This document shows, one piece after another, positions 36,767 through 48,320 of a stretch of 64,000 nucleotides of DNA. The notes under the pieces are model-generated. The model did no database searches and had not been told where the DNA came from. It was given only the letters and a program-made list of their open reading frames with translations. How positions within the stretch are numbered: the first letter of the stretch is position 1; the number at the start of each line of letters is the position of its first letter. The DNA is from Pyrus communis (taxonomy: Eukaryota; Streptophyta; Magnoliopsida; Rosales; Rosaceae), in the NCBI RefSeq assembly GCF_963583255.1, contig NC_084804.1, positions 21,954,061 to 22,018,060 of the forward strand, written 5' to 3'. A program made the translations under genes and the position numbers.

Positions 36767-37753
36767 TTTACGCTTAAGTTAACGATTAGTCTGAAACGAG
36801 CTACTTATACCTTAGTAGGCGTGTTGCATTTTGTTCATCCTACAATTAGCATGGTTGCAACATACAAATATCTTTATTTTTAGTTGCATGTAACTACGGT
36901 TACATTTTGGTTTTTTTTTTTTTTTTTTTGTATGACACTGTTGAGACATAGTATGGAGATTTTATGCATATCACATGATTGACAGGTGAATATTGCGATA
37001 ACATATTTAAATGATCAAGATTTCGAGGTAGCAATTTGTGTGCTATTGACGTTATCACCCGAGAGGGTAGTACGTGAGCGCGGTCAAGGCCCTAATCAGA
37101 CGATGTATCTGTATTTCCCAAGGAGGGGCAAGATGGTACTATTGCACCCTCAGGAATTATTTGCTTGTTTAACATGACAATAGAGAGTTGTCTGTATCGT
37201 GGGTTGCAAACTGTAATATCAAGAATTTATTTGTTGAACTCGTTAAGCAAGTGGACATTTAGGTCCGTCTACATTAGTATTTTTTATTTACTTATACATT
37301 TGGTTATTTATTTATTTATTGTTCGGGCTTAACCCAATGATACTACACGCTTATTCTTGGAGTACGTGACGAAACAAGTGCGTAGGTGAAAAATATTTTA
37401 TCTTTAGCTTTAATTTTAGTACAATTACTTTAACTTTACTTTATTTAACTTTACGTTATTTTATATATGTATTTTGACGGGATGTTATTATACATATATA
37501 AATATTTTCGACGTTATGATTTTATAAAAGCAGTATATTTTGGTATTGTATTGAAGGAGAATGAAAGTTTGAGTTTGGAGGCATGAAAGAGAAATCATTG
37601 CAATTCGATCACGACGTCATGACATTCTCTTTTATGCAACCACTCTAGCTTGACTTCTTCCTTATATATACTTTGTTTCTATCTTTTGGAGTATATTATG
37701 TATATCAAATGTTTTCAAATTTCGAGGACGAAATTTTTTTAAGGTGGGTAGAT
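36767..37753 (+). other. Remnant internal region of the older gypsy element, ends in PPT
   Basis: The last part (37722-37753) reads TTTCGAGGACGAAAT, translated F-E-D-E, a typical C-terminal end of plant gypsy pol, then the purine tract AAGGTGGGTAGAT directly before the LTR. A 63-codon ORF (36986-37177) preceded by a splice-acceptor-like TTGACAG is not recognised. Poly-T at ~36911-36929. Confidence 0.55.
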
Positions 37754-39157
37754 TGTGACAACCCGTCCCTAATTTTAAAATAGTGATTTTACGAAAATGC
37801 CCCTAAAGGCATAGATTTTGACTTTCATTGACCATTAGTTAGGGAGATGCATGACTCATTCTTTTAGCGTATCCTCATAGTACTCGTTACTACGAGTGTA
37901 TAGGCAAAAGCCGTTGGCGAACCTAGGTTTTAACGGTATAGTTACAGACATTTGAAGTCATTTTATTAAATTTTAGATTAGAAATTAATTAAACTCCCAC
38001 CTTGTGGGAAAGAGGCCCAATCATGTATGAATTATTATGGACCAATCAGACTAAAGGCAAGGACCAATAAGAAAATGAGGGGAAACAGGCAGCAGCCAAT
38101 GAGGGGAGGGGAAAGAAAGCTCCCAGCCTCTCCTTCTTGTCAACCATACATCCGCGCGCCCAACCCGACCAAATTCCGGTGGTTTATGCCATTTTTTCCG
38201 TCGAACCACCACCATCCAACACCTGCAACCTCTTCCACAACTTCCCATCCACCATCTCCACCAAAATTCGAAGGGTTTTAGGTCCAAAATCATGTAGAAC
38301 CTCATCGGAGAACTCGGTGGTTCTCAACGGCGGCTCTGTTGTTTTGGAAAGTTTCACCACCCATTACCACCCTTAATCAACTCCTCTTGACAGGAACAAT
38401 ACCCAAGCCTTGGTTGGTGCATTGGAACACTGAGGAAGGAGAATCGAAGCTCAACCATTCTAGGGTTTCTGGCGAGTTCGAGGGAAATTGGAGCTTTTCC
38501 TGGCCAAATTGGACTTGGCCACAGGTATAAAACTTGCTCTACTAATTGAGATCTTCATTTTTGTAAAATTTGGCAATTTTTGGAAATAATTGGTTTTTTT
38601 TCCTGCGAGTCGGGATGGTCAATCGCATGGGTTGAGACCCAACCTGCCCATCCTAGGATAATTTGGATGCCTTGATTCCATATTTGACATCTGATTGACA
38701 GAATTCCATTGTTTGGGTATAATTTCATTAAGGTCTGCCACTTGAATATTATAGCAATCGATCATCCGACTGTTGGATCGTCACCAAACTTTAATACGTT
38801 ATAGTACGTAATATTTGAGGACATTAGAAACTTACAGATTAGGAATCTGACATACAGATCTTCCCGAATTGGATTTGTAAGTTTGTAAAATAAAACGTCG
38901 ACCACCACTTGAATTTGCAATTGGCGGAGATCTAACTGTTGGATCGTAATGAAAATTTAGTATATTGTTTTAGAAGCATAATGTGAATCTTTGGAAGTTT
39001 CAGATCAGAAATCTGAGGTGTGGATCTTCCAGATCAAGTTACGTAATGTTGTGGACCCTACTGTTGATCTTTGACCAACGTTTAACTTTTGGTCAATGGG
39101 TTTCAAATCATTCTAGAACGTCCTTGGGGATGTGTTTTATGTAAGTTATGTGTTTGA
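37754..39157 (+). repeat. LTR 5' part, plus orientation
   Basis: Starts TGTGACAACCCGTCCC after the PPT and runs about 1.4 kb to GGGATGTGTTTTATGTAAG. That last text is shared with about 20975-20995 in the other LTR, confirming one family. Truncated at about 39157, where inverted LTR sequence begins. Confidence 0.8.
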
Positions 39158-39379
39158 GACTTCAATTGTATGTAATTATACCGTTAAAACCCAAATTCGC
39201 AAACAGCTTTCGCCTATGCACTCGTAGTGACGAGTACTACGATGATACGCTAAAAGAATGAGTCTTACATCTCTTTAACTGATGGTCAACGAAAGTCAAA
39301 ATCTTTGCCTCTAGGGGAATTTTCGTAAAATCACTATTTTTAAATTTATAAAACTTAAAATTAGGGACAGGTTGTCACA
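39158..39379 (-). repeat. LTR 5' end, minus orientation
   Basis: About 220 bp complementary to 37754-37965: TAACGGTATA, GAGTAC and the GTAAAATCACTATTTT block appear in reverse, ending GTTGTCACA. With 19904 it forms the outer boundary of the composite element. Confidence 0.8.
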
Positions 39380-39479
39380 AATTTGATACCAAACTAGGTT
39401 GCCCATTGTGTGGCTTAGCCAAACTCCCCCTCCCCTTATGTAAAATATATCGATGTACTCAAAAAAAAAGAAAAAAAAA
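39380..39479 (+). repeat. SINE-like repeat, 3' half with poly-A tail
   Basis: AATTTGATACCAAACTAGG, then TTGCCCATTGTGTGGC, the C-rich ACTCCCCCTCCCC, then ATATATCGATGTACTC and an A-rich tail. This continues the head at 19825-19903 with the 5-bp AATTT/AATTC shared at the joint. Confidence 0.7.
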
Positions 39480-39625
39480 AGGATTAGGCTATGCCTCACA
39501 ATGACCTAACAATAATATGGTTCAAATTTTTCTTTGGTGAGAGTCAAACCTAAAAATCGAATCTAAGACATCTCACTTACAAATGAAGAGAAATACCACT
39601 AGATTATAGTGCTAAGTGGCATTTT
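39480..39625 (-). repeat. SINE-like repeat, minus orientation
   Basis: Reverse complement reads ATCTAGTGGTATTTCTC, GTGAGATGTCTTAGATTCGA (B-box-like), ATTGTGAGGCATAGCC and a T-rich tail. Same repeat family as the split copy, placed tail to tail with it. Confidence 0.6.
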
Positions 39626-42600
39626 ATGCTTCTTTTTTTTTTATAAAGAAAATGATACACTAATTTTCTCCTCTACACCCAAACATAATTAAGCAAGAAA
39701 ATATATAGTGAGAAAAATAGTATGTAGTTCTCATTTTCCATTTTGGTTGTCAGGTTGTTAAAACCCGGATTAACTACATTTTAAGCCTTTGTTTTGAGGT
39801 AGTTTTTAAAATGGTCAACGAGTTTTCAATACCAATTTAAGTCTTCTGTCTTATTGATTGTTAAGTTATTGTTGAGTGCATAAATCCTCCTGCGCGAATG
39901 ACGAGTTCAGTGTAAATTTAAGAGTGCTTCTGGGAAGCCTTGAGCAGGCCTTTAGGCTATTTTAAACGAGTTGTTGTTTTCAGGCGTGCCACTATTGACC
40001 AAGACCTAGAGCTGAATCAGTTCAGTATCCCAATTCAAAAACACAATCCCAAAAGTGGAACAGAAATATTTTGGGGTGGGAATTTCAAACTCGAAAATTG
40101 AACTTAAATTTTAGGAATCCCAAAACTTAGAAGTATCGAAATTAATTTGGTTTTTTGGTTCGGATCGAGAGGCCCAAGCATCATTTATTTTTTCCAACAA
40201 GAAGCCACTTTTGACCATTCTTGGTTAAAGCCACCCTTTTTCTCAGGGTAGGACCTTCACTACTCCAGTAGTTGAGATGGGAGTTGGTGCGAGCAAACTT
40301 TATGAGGACTTTATCATCAGCATCGGGCAACAAATAGCAACGTCTATTTTCCCCTTCTTTGGGGAAAAGAAAAGACTGCAACTACCTCTTCTTTTCTGAG
40401 ATTTAATCTGGGTTTTTTACAGTAATCTTGGTGTTGGTCAGTTAGTGAAACATATTAGAGAATTTTGTCTCCAGCCTTCTTTGTAACTTGCAAGTGACTG
40501 AGCACAACTTGCTGATCTTTCATTTGGTATCTATTGCAGCTTTCACCATGTTCCTTATCACCTGGATCATTGTTGATTACAGTTCTCCATTGGACACTTC
40601 TTTGCCCGACCTATTAGAATGAGTCGGGCTATCAACTGCCTTGGGGTTTTTCACTTTATCAACCATCTTAATTCACCTAAGAAAGTGTGGTAGAACTGCT
40701 TTGAACCTTCATGTTGAATCCGTCTCTTTTCTTGTGGTTTGGCATAAAACACAAGGAATCCCCCCGGAGTGCCAAAATTATATTGGATGCATAATTCCTC
40801 ATGCACGAAGACGAATTCTTGTTAATTTAAGGGTGCCTCTGGGAAGCCGTGAGCAGGCATCCAGTCTATCTTAAATGAGTTGTTGTTTTCTGGCATGCCA
40901 CTATTGGCCAAGATAACATATTGATTGATTTTTGTTACTTAGATTGTTTGCCTATGCCACAAAGCCTCTTATCAAAGGATTGTCCATAGAGGGTTAAATC
41001 TATTTTTGATTTTTTTATGCCTTGGTGACAAGGAATTTATGTTTTCTCTTTTTGTTAATGCCAAGAGACAACTACAAGTTGATTAGAACTGGTCCAAAGC
41101 AGTTTGCAATACTTGTTTTACAACAAGTAAGACACATTAGATGGAAAAGTAAAGAATTGAAAGTACAGGAATGTAAAGACTTGTTGTTCGGGCAGGAATT
41201 CCACTGGGAAAGGTCTTTGGCTCGAGCACACAGCTTCTCGAGGAGTTGGCACTTTAGTTGGTTGTCGAGCTTCTTCCTGATGAGAGGTTGTAAGAGGATA
41301 ACAAAGTTAGCTCTGAAAGATACCTTTGTGGGGCCTTAGGTGTAAGCCTTGAGGCTCACAATCAAAACTAAGTGCTTAGGCATGCCACTGCCATCTCCAT
41401 ATGGCAGATGTAGAACAAGTGTTTAAGTCAATTACTTGCGCCCCAAGTTATTCTGACTTCTTGTTATCAAATGATTGTCGTAGATGGGTTAAGTCTACAT
41501 TAAGTTCTTTTCTGTGCCTTAAGACTAAGGACTTTTAGTTCATTATCTTGTATGCTTTAAAGGATGAAAGTCCAAATCTGGCTTAAGTCATCGATCTAAT
41601 TCACGTTCATCTTTTATGATAGTAAACCACTAAGTGAACCAGATCTGAGACCAATGAAGCTTCTGATCACCAAAAGACTGGAAATAACTTGAACATATAC
41701 TGGAGAATACATCATAATACCAAATCTACTAATAGAAAGACGAAATAAAGAGAGTCAGACAAGATTTCTCCTTGCCGGGCAAGGTTAAACGTCTTGTAGT
41801 CTCTTCTCTTTGTGATTATGAAGGGTTGTGTGTTTTGTGTTTAGAATGGATGGATGGTAAACAAGTTTACGTGAGAGAATCGATACTACGCCACTAGGGG
41901 TGATAGCAAAGCTTTAAACTAGACAAAAGATGGCTTTTGTAGGGAGTTATCCTAAAAATGATTGAAGACTGGGCTGATTACAACTTTTGGATGCAAATCT
42001 GACTTGAGAGCAGAGTTTGTATGTTTGTTGGTTTGATTGGTTGAGTGTCCTTGTCTCTGGGCCCTATTTTCCCTTTTATAGGCAATGACCTTGGCTGTTG
42101 CAAGCTTTGCCCAAAAGCACTTCAATGAGTCATCACCTTTTTTACATGTTCTGCCATTCAGAAAATGCTTTTGGGCTGAGAGTAGCTTGATTTCCATCGG
42201 TTGTCACTTCCCTTGTAAGGACCTAACCTTTGCATTAATGAGGGTTCGTCATATTGTCTTTGAGATAGATGGATGGGCTTGGTGCTGGGCCTCGGGCAAG
42301 TCTCATTTCTTTAGTTCTTTTGGGATTTCTTTCCTCTAAGTCCAAAGTCTAAATATTAACCCAAACACTTGTTAAATGTTTATTCAACAAAATGATAACT
42401 TGCATACAAAGGGTAATAACTTGAAAGGAAATGAGAAACACAAGCATTCGAGCAAAGTTTGCATTTATTCAGGTAACATTGACCGCCAGTTAGGCAAGTT
42501 GTTACAAGCAAAGGAAGTGTTTTTGAAAGGAAACTTCAGTACAAGAAATCGATACTACAAGGAAAGTAGTAGAACAATAAAGGTAAATGGTGTTTGCATT

Positions 42601-43812
42601 ACAAAGAGATGAATGAAAAAAGGCTTTTGAAGGTTAGAAGTATTCTTATACATTGAGTTGAGTGTCCCTTCTTCTTCCTTTCATTATACATGAAAAAACC
42701 CCAATCTCAATTCTTCATTACAGCATGCTCGCCACTAAGAGGAAAGTATGTCCCACTCGCTTTCCACATATTAGCATAAATAGTATAGGTCTGTAGTTGC
42801 CACATTACCAATTTAACAACAAAACTAAATATTTTTATGTGGAAGGTTTAAGTTGATGCAATTCATGGTGAAATTACTAATAATGAAATCTCATGGCTTA
42901 TTTTGGAAAGATGTTGAATAAATGTAGTTGATCTTGAATATAGTTTTCTTTTATTATATGAAAATACTTAGAAGACCAGATCAAATAAAGTTGGGTGCAT
43001 AGTGGTTTGTATCAACTAATTGGGTGCATATGAGTCATGCAAATGGGATTACACTCTTAATAGTTATTTGATTTTAGATAACTTTTTAGTGACATGTGTT
43101 TATTAATATGCAACGGTAATCAAAATAAGAAGGTGGATTATGGTAAGTGCGGATACAAATTACGTACACGGTTGATTTGATGAAATTTTACATATAAGAG
43201 AACAAACATCGTTAGATTAATTGGCGAACACCCTGAAAATTGAGAGAGGTTGTCCGCCAAAAGGCCTCCAATGCCTAAGTAAAAAAAGTGGTTTGAGAGA
43301 AAAAGAGAACTTGAGAGAGTTTTGAGTAGTAAGTGGTGCTTACCGTTTCTTCTGATTGACTTGGTTATTTATAGAGATTTGAACCCTAGTAGGCGGCTAG
43401 GAATGAAGGTTGCAGACCATACTAGGCAGTCCTTGGTGATGTAAGCCAATCTCTGTAAACCTGCCAACTAGTAGTCCAAAAGATCCTTGTTGGTATGAGC
43501 GCTGGCGCGTTAGACATCCAAGGAGAGACTCCAAAGAGTTAACTTTTTGCCACCATTAGACTGGGTATGCCTTGATGACAAGACATATCATGGGCCCGAA
43601 ACACCGATGATACATTGGTAGCCCAAAGGCTTATTACTCACAAGGCATCAAATGTCACATTCACTTGAGGTAATATGTGGTCTGCTCACGACGTCAAGGA
43701 TAAAATTGCAAGAGTGAGCGTATAGTTCACGTATCCTTCTCCTGTTGGATGTGGTTAAAGACAGAGGAGATAAGCAGGGAGAAATAAAGGATAAATAGGA
43801 ATAGATGAACAT
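39626..43812. other. Decayed repeats; no gene recognised
   Basis: 4.2 kb with only short ORFs lacking known domains. An imperfect ~135-bp direct repeat occurs at 39872-40006 and 40783-40915 (shared CTGGGAAGCC-TGAGCAGGC and GAGTTGTTGTTTTC). Another degenerate pair (TTATCAAA-GATTGTC..GGGTTAA) occurs at about 40969 and 41466. These look like remnants of an unidentified retroelement. Confidence 0.45.
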
Positions 43813-44160
43813 TGTCACGCCCCGATTCCGACGTCCAAGATTGACGCAGGGCACTCGATTATGAGGGTGCAAGGAATACAAACAAGATACACAAAGAAAT
43901 ACTCAACTGAATTCAAAAATAAAAGTATACCACAAATATACAACAGAAACTCATAACCCTCATTAGGAACATGCCTGTAAGCTCCAAAAAAATAAAGGTC
44001 TCAACAAAATACAAGGAAAGATATAGGATAACCTAATCACTCCTCAGTCTCTGACCTCTTACTGGTACCCCAAGAGCTTCTCGCATCAACTAACACTTGT
44101 CACCTACACAATTGTCCCTATGCCGTAGGAATGGCGCATTGAGCAAAGTAACAACCCAGA
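43813..44160 (+). repeat. Probable gypsy LTR fragment (TGTCACGCCCCGA start)
   Basis: Begins TGTCACGCCCCGATTCCGAC, an LTR start I associate with plant Ty3/gypsy families, and includes CCGTAGGAATGGCGCATTGAG. The right boundary is uncertain and no partner LTR was found. Confidence 0.45.
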
Positions 44161-44161
44161 T

Positions 44162-44608
44162 AACAATAAGAATCATTTAGTTGTAAAGGATAAAACTTAA
44201 TTAGTTTGTAAGTTTGTTGAGATATTTTGTTCCTTTTGTTTTGCTAGTTATAATTTGTTAGAGTGTGAGTCCAAAAGTATGCAGAGGTCAAGGCTTTGTG
44301 TAAATCCTCTCCAAAGCCATTTCAGTGCATTTTGTATATTCTCAAGATCAAATCGCAGACATCTGCACAAAGTCATTGCCAAAACCAAGATTTCTTCTTC
44401 TTAGACACAAACTATCACTTCAAGTTCCTTAGTTTAGCAGACATCTGCATCTGCACAAATTAGGGGCTAATAAGAATCATTTAGCTATAAAGGATAAAAA
44501 CTTAGTCTGTAAGTTTGTCAAGATATTTTGTCCCTTCTGTTTTCTTATAATTTGTTAGAGTGTGGAGTCCACACATGTGCAGAGGTCAAGGCCTTGTATA
44601 AATACTCT
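44162..44608 (+). repeat. Imperfect direct repeats of ~145 bp
   Basis: Units at about 44162-44310 and 44467-44608 share TAAGAATCATTTAG, GATATTTTGT, TTGTTAGAGTGTG and GCAGAGGTCAAGG. The second has TATAAATAC, a possible TATA box. Could be LTR pieces of a small element (TRIM or copia type); not proven. Confidence 0.5.
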
Positions 44609-45208
44609 TGTAATCTTAACATTCAAGTTATTGAGAAAAACAATTCTATTCGATAAGCTGCGAAACTTGTGTGAGTGACAATAATCCGAAGTACGTGATA
44701 ATCATCAAACAAGTCCATCGATCACATAATTTATAAGCAACATTCGTAAAATCATACTTTATAAAATCATAACAATACACTGTAAATTCTGGAGGAGTCA
44801 TCCAGACATCCATCGACCTTTCTAAATCAACCACAAAGGTTTGTAAATTTATGATTCATAAATACATTGAAAACTAGAGGTAGAGCGACACAGTTCAACC
44901 GAGGCCTACAACTCCTAAGCTTCCACATTCTAGACCAACTTCAAGGAACCGATCTAGCATAATAATTAATTAACACCTAAAGCAAGTGTTAATATCTTAT
45001 TCTTATCATGGTTTATCATCATCCCTGAACGCCATTCAGATTTTTTATTGAAATTTACATCAGCAACACACAGTTACACACTCCGAACAAGCATCAAACA
45101 GTACACACATAAAAGTTCGTATCATAACCAAAATGTCCGGCCACAACAGTTCAATGATGTTCAGAACCTTGATACGCAAGGAATGGTTCCGTAGAATTCT
45201 CTTTTTCT

Positions 45209-46929
45209 TTATCTTGTCATGCCCGGTACAACAGTTGGAGCTGCAGTAACGCCGCGCCTTCGTCTGTCCATATTGGCTTCCCAACCTTCATTTCCAACAA
45301 AACAACGATCGCCCACAATTCCGTCAAACGTATAACAAGAAACAAAGTCAGTCAATGAATTATAAACTGAATGCAAGTTATACAACTAGCCATGCAACAC
45401 GTTCGTATTATATGCATGGATTTTGTTTTTTAATGATGACATAGCTTGGCAGCTACAATGGAGGTACTGAAGATGTTTAGGGCTGGTTTGGTATTGTTGT
45501 GCTTTGAAAAAAAGCTGCTTCTGCTGTGCTGTGAGAATAAGCAGCTGTGAAATAAAGCAGCAGAGCGTTTGGTAAACTTTTTTGTAAAAGTGCTTTTGAA
45601 AAAAAAAAAAGGCAGTATTAGAGTGTTTGGTAAACTTTTATGTAAAACAGATGTGAAAAAAAGCCAGTTTTTCAAAGCTAGGTTTTGCAGCTTCTTGTTT
45701 TTTGCTTTTTTTCATCCAAAACTGTGAAAAAAAACTGAAGCTGAGTGTTTAACAAACAAAAAAACAGCTCCCAACTTTTTTTTATAGCAGCTTTTTTCAG
45801 AATCGCCTCAGTACTAAACCAGGTCTTAATAAGGCTCACACATTGACCAAGTCATTGTATTATTCTGCTGGAATTTGGTGTTATATGTATTTTTTATTCG
45901 AGCAATGTACTAATTAGTCTAATCTAAACTACAGGGAGCAGGTTTTGAAACTTGGGTGTAAAGGGAGAAAGCACACTGCTGTAGCCAATTTGGTTAACCC
46001 AGGTCTGCGGCCTGAACAATCACTGATGGCCTCTGAACGCCTTCGGAATTCGGATCATGTTCCAATGGCAGAAAACTGCTAGTCGATGGTGGCACAAACT
46101 CTGTATTCACAGCCACGGATATATACGTAGCACACCAAAACAGATATTTGATGTGAGATTCTTATAAATTATCAAGTTAGCACAATAATAAATTTACCTA
46201 TTCCCATATCGAACCCGCGATTCTTGAGCTCTCTATACTCTTGACAAAGTGCACAAGTAGCACAGCAGAAGTGCACTAGGCAATCCGCACAGGGTGTTTC
46301 TTCCAAGTCATATTGAGCTCTCATCTTCGAGCGGTGGGAGCATGAGTACAAGCATGCATTTGCAGTTGTCGAAAGAAGGATACAATAGCACACTCCTCCT
46401 GAAGCACAAGCTGAACACACACCGCCAATAAAAATCAAACAGGAGTCTTAATAAGGATCTTATCCGAACTTTATGAGTAGACCTAGCTAGCAATTTTTGA
46501 GTCTTACGTGTGGAACCTTGGCTCACAATCTCAGCGATCTGACCGAACGTGATGCAAGGGCAAAAGAAAGTGATCATACCTTCAAAAATTGAATTCGAAA
46601 TTACTAATCAGGAAAAAACAATAAAAGAAAATAAAACCAGATACACACACACATATAGCTGTAATGTTTATATATATATTTCACTAACAATTTTCAGGAT
46701 CGTCACAACAGTGGCAAAGACTAGTGGACCAGTTCCCTCGTGCAGGAACTGCAGGAACAGAATTAGACTGAACAGTGTATATGTAGGGAGGAGCATATGT
46801 GGGTACTGAACCCGCAGAACTATTTAGTCCTGGGGCACTTGAGACTGGATTGGGAACATGGGCATGGCGATGGTTGTGATCGGCTGCATATTTCTCATGG
46901 TCATGAGGTTCTGTAGGAGTTGAATACAT
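45209..46929 (-). CDS. PLAC8-family protein (plant cadmium resistance / cell number regulator type)
   Basis: Four exons on the minus strand: 46689-46929, 46508-46579, 46198-46410 and 45209-45285, all GT..AG with matching phases, 200 residues. An N-terminal His/Pro-rich stretch is followed by WSTSLCHCCDDPENC. Then comes the hallmark CMITFFCPCITFGQIAEI, a variant of the C-x4/5-CPC motif, and a second Cys-rich segment with CLVHFCCATCALCQEYREL. The C terminus is GWEANMDRRRRG..PGMTR, typical of the PCR/CNR group. Members are plasma-membrane proteins with two short hydrophobic segments, linked to cadmium/zinc transport or organ size; the role of this one is unknown. Intron 3 (~0.9 kb) holds a MITE. 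Confidence 0.9.
45478..45828. mobile_element. hAT-like MITE in intron 3 of the PLAC8 gene
   Basis: About 350 bp with inverted ends: TTAGGGCTGGTTTGGTATTG at the left and CAGTACTAAACCAGGTCTTA at the right (about 15 of 20 matching when reversed). The interior is Ala/Gly-free non-coding text with repeated GTTTGGTAAACTTTT and GCAGCTTTTTT-type motifs. The ends resemble hAT-derived MITEs common in Rosaceae (memory). A clear 8-bp target duplication is not visible. Confidence 0.65.
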
Positions 46930-48320
46930 TGTTTTTGTGGCTAGTTTTTAGATTGCACTTAGAATAGTCATACTATATATATATATATTATAGTATGCAA
47001 CCAGCTATACAAATATAACAATTGTCATCATTTGGTGGAAACTTTCGTATAGTCCAAGGCCTACATATTTGGTCTGGTTTAAGCATTTAAGATATGATCA
47101 CTGACCTTCTCATTTGATTTTTTTCATTTTGTTTTTTCCGCTTTCCTTATCATCCTACACTGTTTCGCGTAGATTAGAAACGTTTACTTTCTAAACCACC
47201 TTTTAAAGAATAATTTTGTAAAAAATTACCAAACAAAAAAATGGAAATGAGGGAGAAGTTTCAAATGCAAAGGTGCTCATAATCACTTGTGTATATAGAC
47301 AGGGAGTATTTAATAGGAAAAATGCATCATTACCCTAAAGGCCAGGCCTCCTTTATTCAGAGATATTTTTTAATATGTCCGGAATTCATGATACACCACG
47401 TGTCTCTAGAAAATTGGTAAGATTCTTGTGTTAAAATATTAATAACATAAAAAACAAAAAATTTCACTACTTATATAATAACATGTAGTATGCCACTTGT
47501 ATTAAAAATTTCTCATTTATCCAAGCCTATAAAGTTGCTTAGAATCTTCGTGGGAGACAAGTGGCTTGGAGACAAAGGACACTTCTCGACTACTTTCTTC
47601 CGTTGACTTGCTTTCGTTATGTTTATACTCCATAAATTTCATTATATAAGCTAGTTTGAATTCAAAGCTGATGTTCCGATATAGGTTGACGTCCGTTATG
47701 AACAAGTATGATAAATGACTAGTTTTGGCTTTTCTCATCTTCCTGCTTAGCTAACTTGACACGCAGTGAAAGAATGTAAAAAATTGTCTCGTATCAGAAA
47801 TTTAGAAAACTTTAAACTTATACAAAGCATTAAAGTCGTTTTTTTCGTTGTCGATTGTTTTGGGATAAGAACATCAACTTCCTTCATTTGTATCATAATA
47901 GATTAGTTCATGGAATTAATATTCGTAGCTATATGATTTTGTTAACATTTTTTACGTCGACTAATGAAATATAGAATGGGAATCTAGTCGGAAATTGTAA
48001 AGTCGTTGTCTTCACTCGTAGGGAAGGACTTGAGCACCATCTTATAATCCCCTCAATTAATCACTACACAATAGATTAACAATTATATAGCAAGTTGTAT
48101 CTCATCATTATACAATGGATTAACAATTATTAGGTACAATTATCCTAATAATCCTTCAACGTCAAACAATATTATATGCAAAACGTGGAGCTTATATTAT
48201 GATGCACAGTTGATGATTAACTACTGATGAATTTGTTTCTAAACTCAAAAAACAAATTGTCAAATACAATGACATAGTAGCTTCTGGAAACAATGACATG
48301 GTATTTAGACAAAAATATAA
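46930..48320. other. Intergenic, AT-rich, upstream of the PLAC8 gene
   Basis: Holds (AT)n at about 46974-46988 close to the gene start and otherwise AT-rich sequence. A 73-codon minus-strand ORF (47517-47738) has no recognised domain and is not called. Nothing else seen. Confidence 0.45.

Larger units (their letters stand above)
19904..39379 (-). mobile_element. 19.5-kb Ty3/gypsy element with inverted interior and nested Tat element
   Basis: The outer ends are minus-strand LTR ends: TGACACCC at 19904 (complement of ..GGGTGTCA) and ..GTTGTCACA at 39379 (complement of TGTGACAAC..). Flanks AATTC/AATTT match 4 of 5 and are the two halves of one SINE-like repeat, so this was a single minus-strand insertion. 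The interior, about 20946-39157, now reads on the plus strand: LTR 3' part, primer site at 22270, decayed pol, PPT, LTR 5' part. Simplest reading: the interior inverted, with breakpoints inside both LTRs. A Tat element (24662-36766) is inserted in that interior. Coding is heavily decayed. Assembly error is the main alternative. Confidence 0.78.

Noticed and set aside
36898..36902. GGTTA as the right target duplication of the Tat element
   Set aside because: Matches the left 5 bp (24657-24661), but it lies ~130 bp beyond the last LTR-like sequence and is not preceded by an LTR CA end; likely chance.
38027..38530. Small ORFs in the 37.8-39.2 kb LTR
   Set aside because: They lie within a gypsy LTR (between PPT and inverted LTR end), overlap each other on both strands and have no domain.
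45994..46100. Final PLAC8 exon at this place
   Set aside because: First taken as the last exon, but 45209-45285 gives the family C terminus (GWEANM..PGMTR). Kept only as a possible alternative exon in the findings.
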